From Marinifilaceae bacterium (GTDB lineage: Bacteria > Bacteroidota > Bacteroidia > Bacteroidales > Marinifilaceae): a stretch of DNA of 34,613 nt. The notes below the pieces were generated by a model. It was not told where the DNA came from, did not search any database, and saw only the letters and a list, made by a program, of their open reading frames with translations. Both the position numbers and the translations under genes were made by a program. Location of the stretch: assembly GCA_017936285.1 (NCBI GenBank), contig JAGBFU010000017.1:1-34613 (forward strand), read 5' to 3'. Of the stretch, positions 33,412-34,613 are shown one piece after another. The stretch's first letter is position 1. Every line of letters begins with the position of its first letter.

Positions 33412-34253
33412 CTCTCTAACCAACTTCTGAGGGCTTTATGCACATCCTCCTGATACTTAAAACCATTACCATATCCCCAACCATGCTTACCTGAAGGATA
33501 GATATGTAGCGATGCCGGAATTTTAAACCTTTTCAACGCATTATAATATATCACTCCATTCAATGGATCCACAGTTGCATCATCGTCCGAGTAAAATATG
33601 ATTGCAGGGGGAGTTTTTGCTGTCACCATCTTCTCGTTACAATAATATTGTATCAACGCTTCAGGAGGATTCATTCCTATCAAAGAACTTCTACTGTCAG
33701 GGTGCGTGAAACTTTTATCAAATGTAATTACAGGATAGAATAGAATCTGAAACGCCGGTCGTTCATTTCCAGACAAATGCGTAGCAGCTGTCGAAGCCAA
33801 ATGACCACCTGCAGATGACCCCATAATTCCTATTTGATCACGATACACACTCCACTCTTCCGCATTCTCCTTGATTACCCTGATTGCCTCGCGTACATCA
33901 CTTAAAGGAACATTGTGATTATAGATTGGCATTCTGTATTTTAGTACCACAAACGTATATCCCATATCTGTAAAAAATGGAGCCCAGTCATACCCTTCAT
34001 GTCCAAGAGCAAGAAATTGATATGCCCCACCCGGACAACACAAAATTGTCTTTCCGTTTCCTTTCTCTTTATCAGGAAAATAGACTCTGATAGATGGTTT
34101 ATAGTTAACTGTACTATCGGCAAAGGGTTCTGTTATATCTCTGCCATTTGAGTAATAAAAGCCATTAGGCCACAAATCAATCTCCTCATATTTCTGAGAA
34201 TATGTTGTCAGCGCACCAAACACCAACAACACCAATAACAACGCTCTTTTCAT
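33399..34253 (-). CDS. Secreted alpha/beta-hydrolase, esterase/lipase type
   Basis: 284 residues from ATG 34253; an in-frame GTG at 34271 would add six residues before the signal peptide and is less likely. Signal peptide 1-~19 (MKRALLLVLLVFGALTTYSQ). Oxyanion-hole motif CCPGGAYQFL (72-81), nucleophile elbow GSSAGG (S147), probable acid D225 (in DDDATVDP) and H257 (GKHGWG). Similar to BD-FAE/acetyl-xylan-esterase-like and other HSL-family esterases of Bacteroidales; the substrate is not readable. No glycoside hydrolase or SusCD pair is in the window, so a link to polysaccharide use is unproven. Confidence 0.87.
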   Translation of the reverse strand: MKRALLLVLLVFGALTTYSQKYEEIDLWPNGFYYSNGRDITEPFADSTVNYKPSIRVYFPDKEKGNGKTILCCPGGAYQFLALGHEGYDWAPFFTDMGYTFVVLKYRMPIYNHNVPLSDVREAIRVIKENAEEWSVYRDQIGIMGSSAGGHLASTAATHLSGNERPAFQILFYPVITFDKSFTHPDSRSSLIGMNPPEALIQYYCNEKMVTAKTPPAIIFYSDDDATVDPLNGVIYYNALKRFKIPASLHIYPSGKHGWGYGNGFKYQEDVHKALRSWLESLDI

Positions 34254-34270
34254 AGTTATTAAATTTTTCA

Positions 34271-34302
34271 CAAAGCTACAAAAAAAATCTCAGAGTCACA
34301 AT
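34271..34302 (-). promoter_or_regulatory. Candidate promoter of the hydrolase gene
   Basis: Minus strand -7 box TAGCTTTG (34278-34271) with ATTG (34302-34299; three of four) 20 bp upstream; 17 bp before the ATG. It overlaps the alternative GTG start, which argues for ATG 34253. Confidence 0.55.
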
Positions 34303-34480
34303 AGCTAATCGTTGGGAGTTTGGAGTGAAAATCAATGTGAATCATCCTAAATAATGTTTACAAATTTAACTTATTATGTGTAAATCTATTTTAGGACAAG
34401 ACAAACTAGTGTTCGCCATTGCTACGCAATGCCGCAAAATCGGCGGCGGTTAACCACACTTCGTGTGCTTCTACTCCTCG

Positions 34481-34572
34481 CGGTTCGGCATAATCCAAGT
34501 AAACTTGTTTTCTGCACTCACTCCGCAGCGCCGGTTCGGCATAATCCAAGTAAACTTGTTTTCTGCACTCAC
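34481..34572. repeat. Two exact 41-bp direct repeats, 51-bp period
   Basis: Copies at 34481-34521 and 34532-34572, both beginning CGGTTCGGCATAATCCAAGT and ending TCTGCACTCAC, identical over 41 bases, with a 10-bp spacer TCCGCAGCGC. Confidence 0.9.
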
Positions 34573-34584
34573 CTTGCACGATTT

Positions 34585-34613
34585 TTCCTAATTCCTAATT
34601 CCTAATTCCTAAT
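34585..34613. repeat. TTCCTAA heptamer tandem array
   Basis: Four complete TTCCTAA units plus one base, running off the right edge, so total copy number is unknown. Confidence 0.9.

Larger units (their letters stand above)
34303..34613. repeat. Non-coding repeat-rich tail of the window
   Basis: No gene seen. 34303-34410 is AT-rich with nothing recognisable. From about 34411 base composition shifts to GC-richer: three adjacent small hairpins, CATTGC-tac-GCAATG (34417-34431), GCCG/CGGC (34431-34444) and CACAC-ttc-GTGTG (34455-34467). Then come two 41-bp copies of a direct repeat and a heptamer array at the right edge. Looks like a dispersed intergenic repeat of this genome; continues outside the window. 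Confidence 0.6.

Noticed and set aside
34481..34613. CRISPR array
   Set aside because: Only two direct repeats with a 10-bp spacer followed by a heptamer array; unit and spacer sizes do not fit CRISPR and no cas gene is present.

Overview
The window looks like chromosomal DNA of a Bacteroidales bacterium (Bacteroidota; genus not resolved). It is AT-rich. Several genes are preceded by the Bacteroidota promoter pattern (-7 box TAnnTTTG with a TTTG-like box 18-20 bp upstream) rather than E. coli-type -35/-10 boxes, and Shine-Dalgarno sequences are weak. The gene content also fits: an RluA-type synthase with a coiled-coil N-terminal region, DUF4491, a BF3164-like lipoprotein, a fimbrillin-like lipoprotein with GLUG repeats, and a CD225-DUF2752 pair. 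No rRNA, tRNA, CRISPR array or intact insertion sequence was seen.

Layout. 1-3 kb: umuC (Y-family polymerase) converging on an RluA-type pseudouridine synthase. 3-6 kb: an OmpA-family outer-membrane protein, a DUF4491-NUDIX fusion and a short-chain dehydrogenase. 6-13.5 kb, minus strand: tex, a long-chain acyl-CoA ligase (ligase and tex overlap by ATGA) and carB. 13.9-15.4 kb: a type I-like glutamine synthetase. 15.5-20.1 kb: a phosphate module, made of a PiT transporter with a cytoplasmic C-terminal extension followed by a PhoB/PhoR-like two-component pair. 20.2-24.1 kb: a YeiH-type putative sulfate exporter and a 788-residue surface lipoprotein. 24.2-34.3 kb, minus strand: a small lipoprotein, purL, a Ser/Thr kinase-PEGA-SUMF1 fusion, a BF3164-like lipoprotein, the CD225-DUF2752 operon and a secreted alpha/beta-hydrolase.

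Most genes are housekeeping or envelope functions. The less ordinary content is: two copies of a 142/182-bp inverted-repeat-bounded element, each just upstream of a start codon and in the same orientation; a perfect 14-bp inverted repeat covering the -7 box and the start codon of the phosphate transporter; the kinase-PEGA-SUMF1 receptor-like protein; a 37-bp exact in-frame duplication inside a lipoprotein gene; and a repeat-rich tail (51-bp-period repeat plus a TTCCTAA heptamer array) running off the right edge. I do not see a defence or other multi-gene system that is clearly new. The best candidates for something undescribed are the repeat element, the phosphate-transporter palindrome and the kinase fusion.
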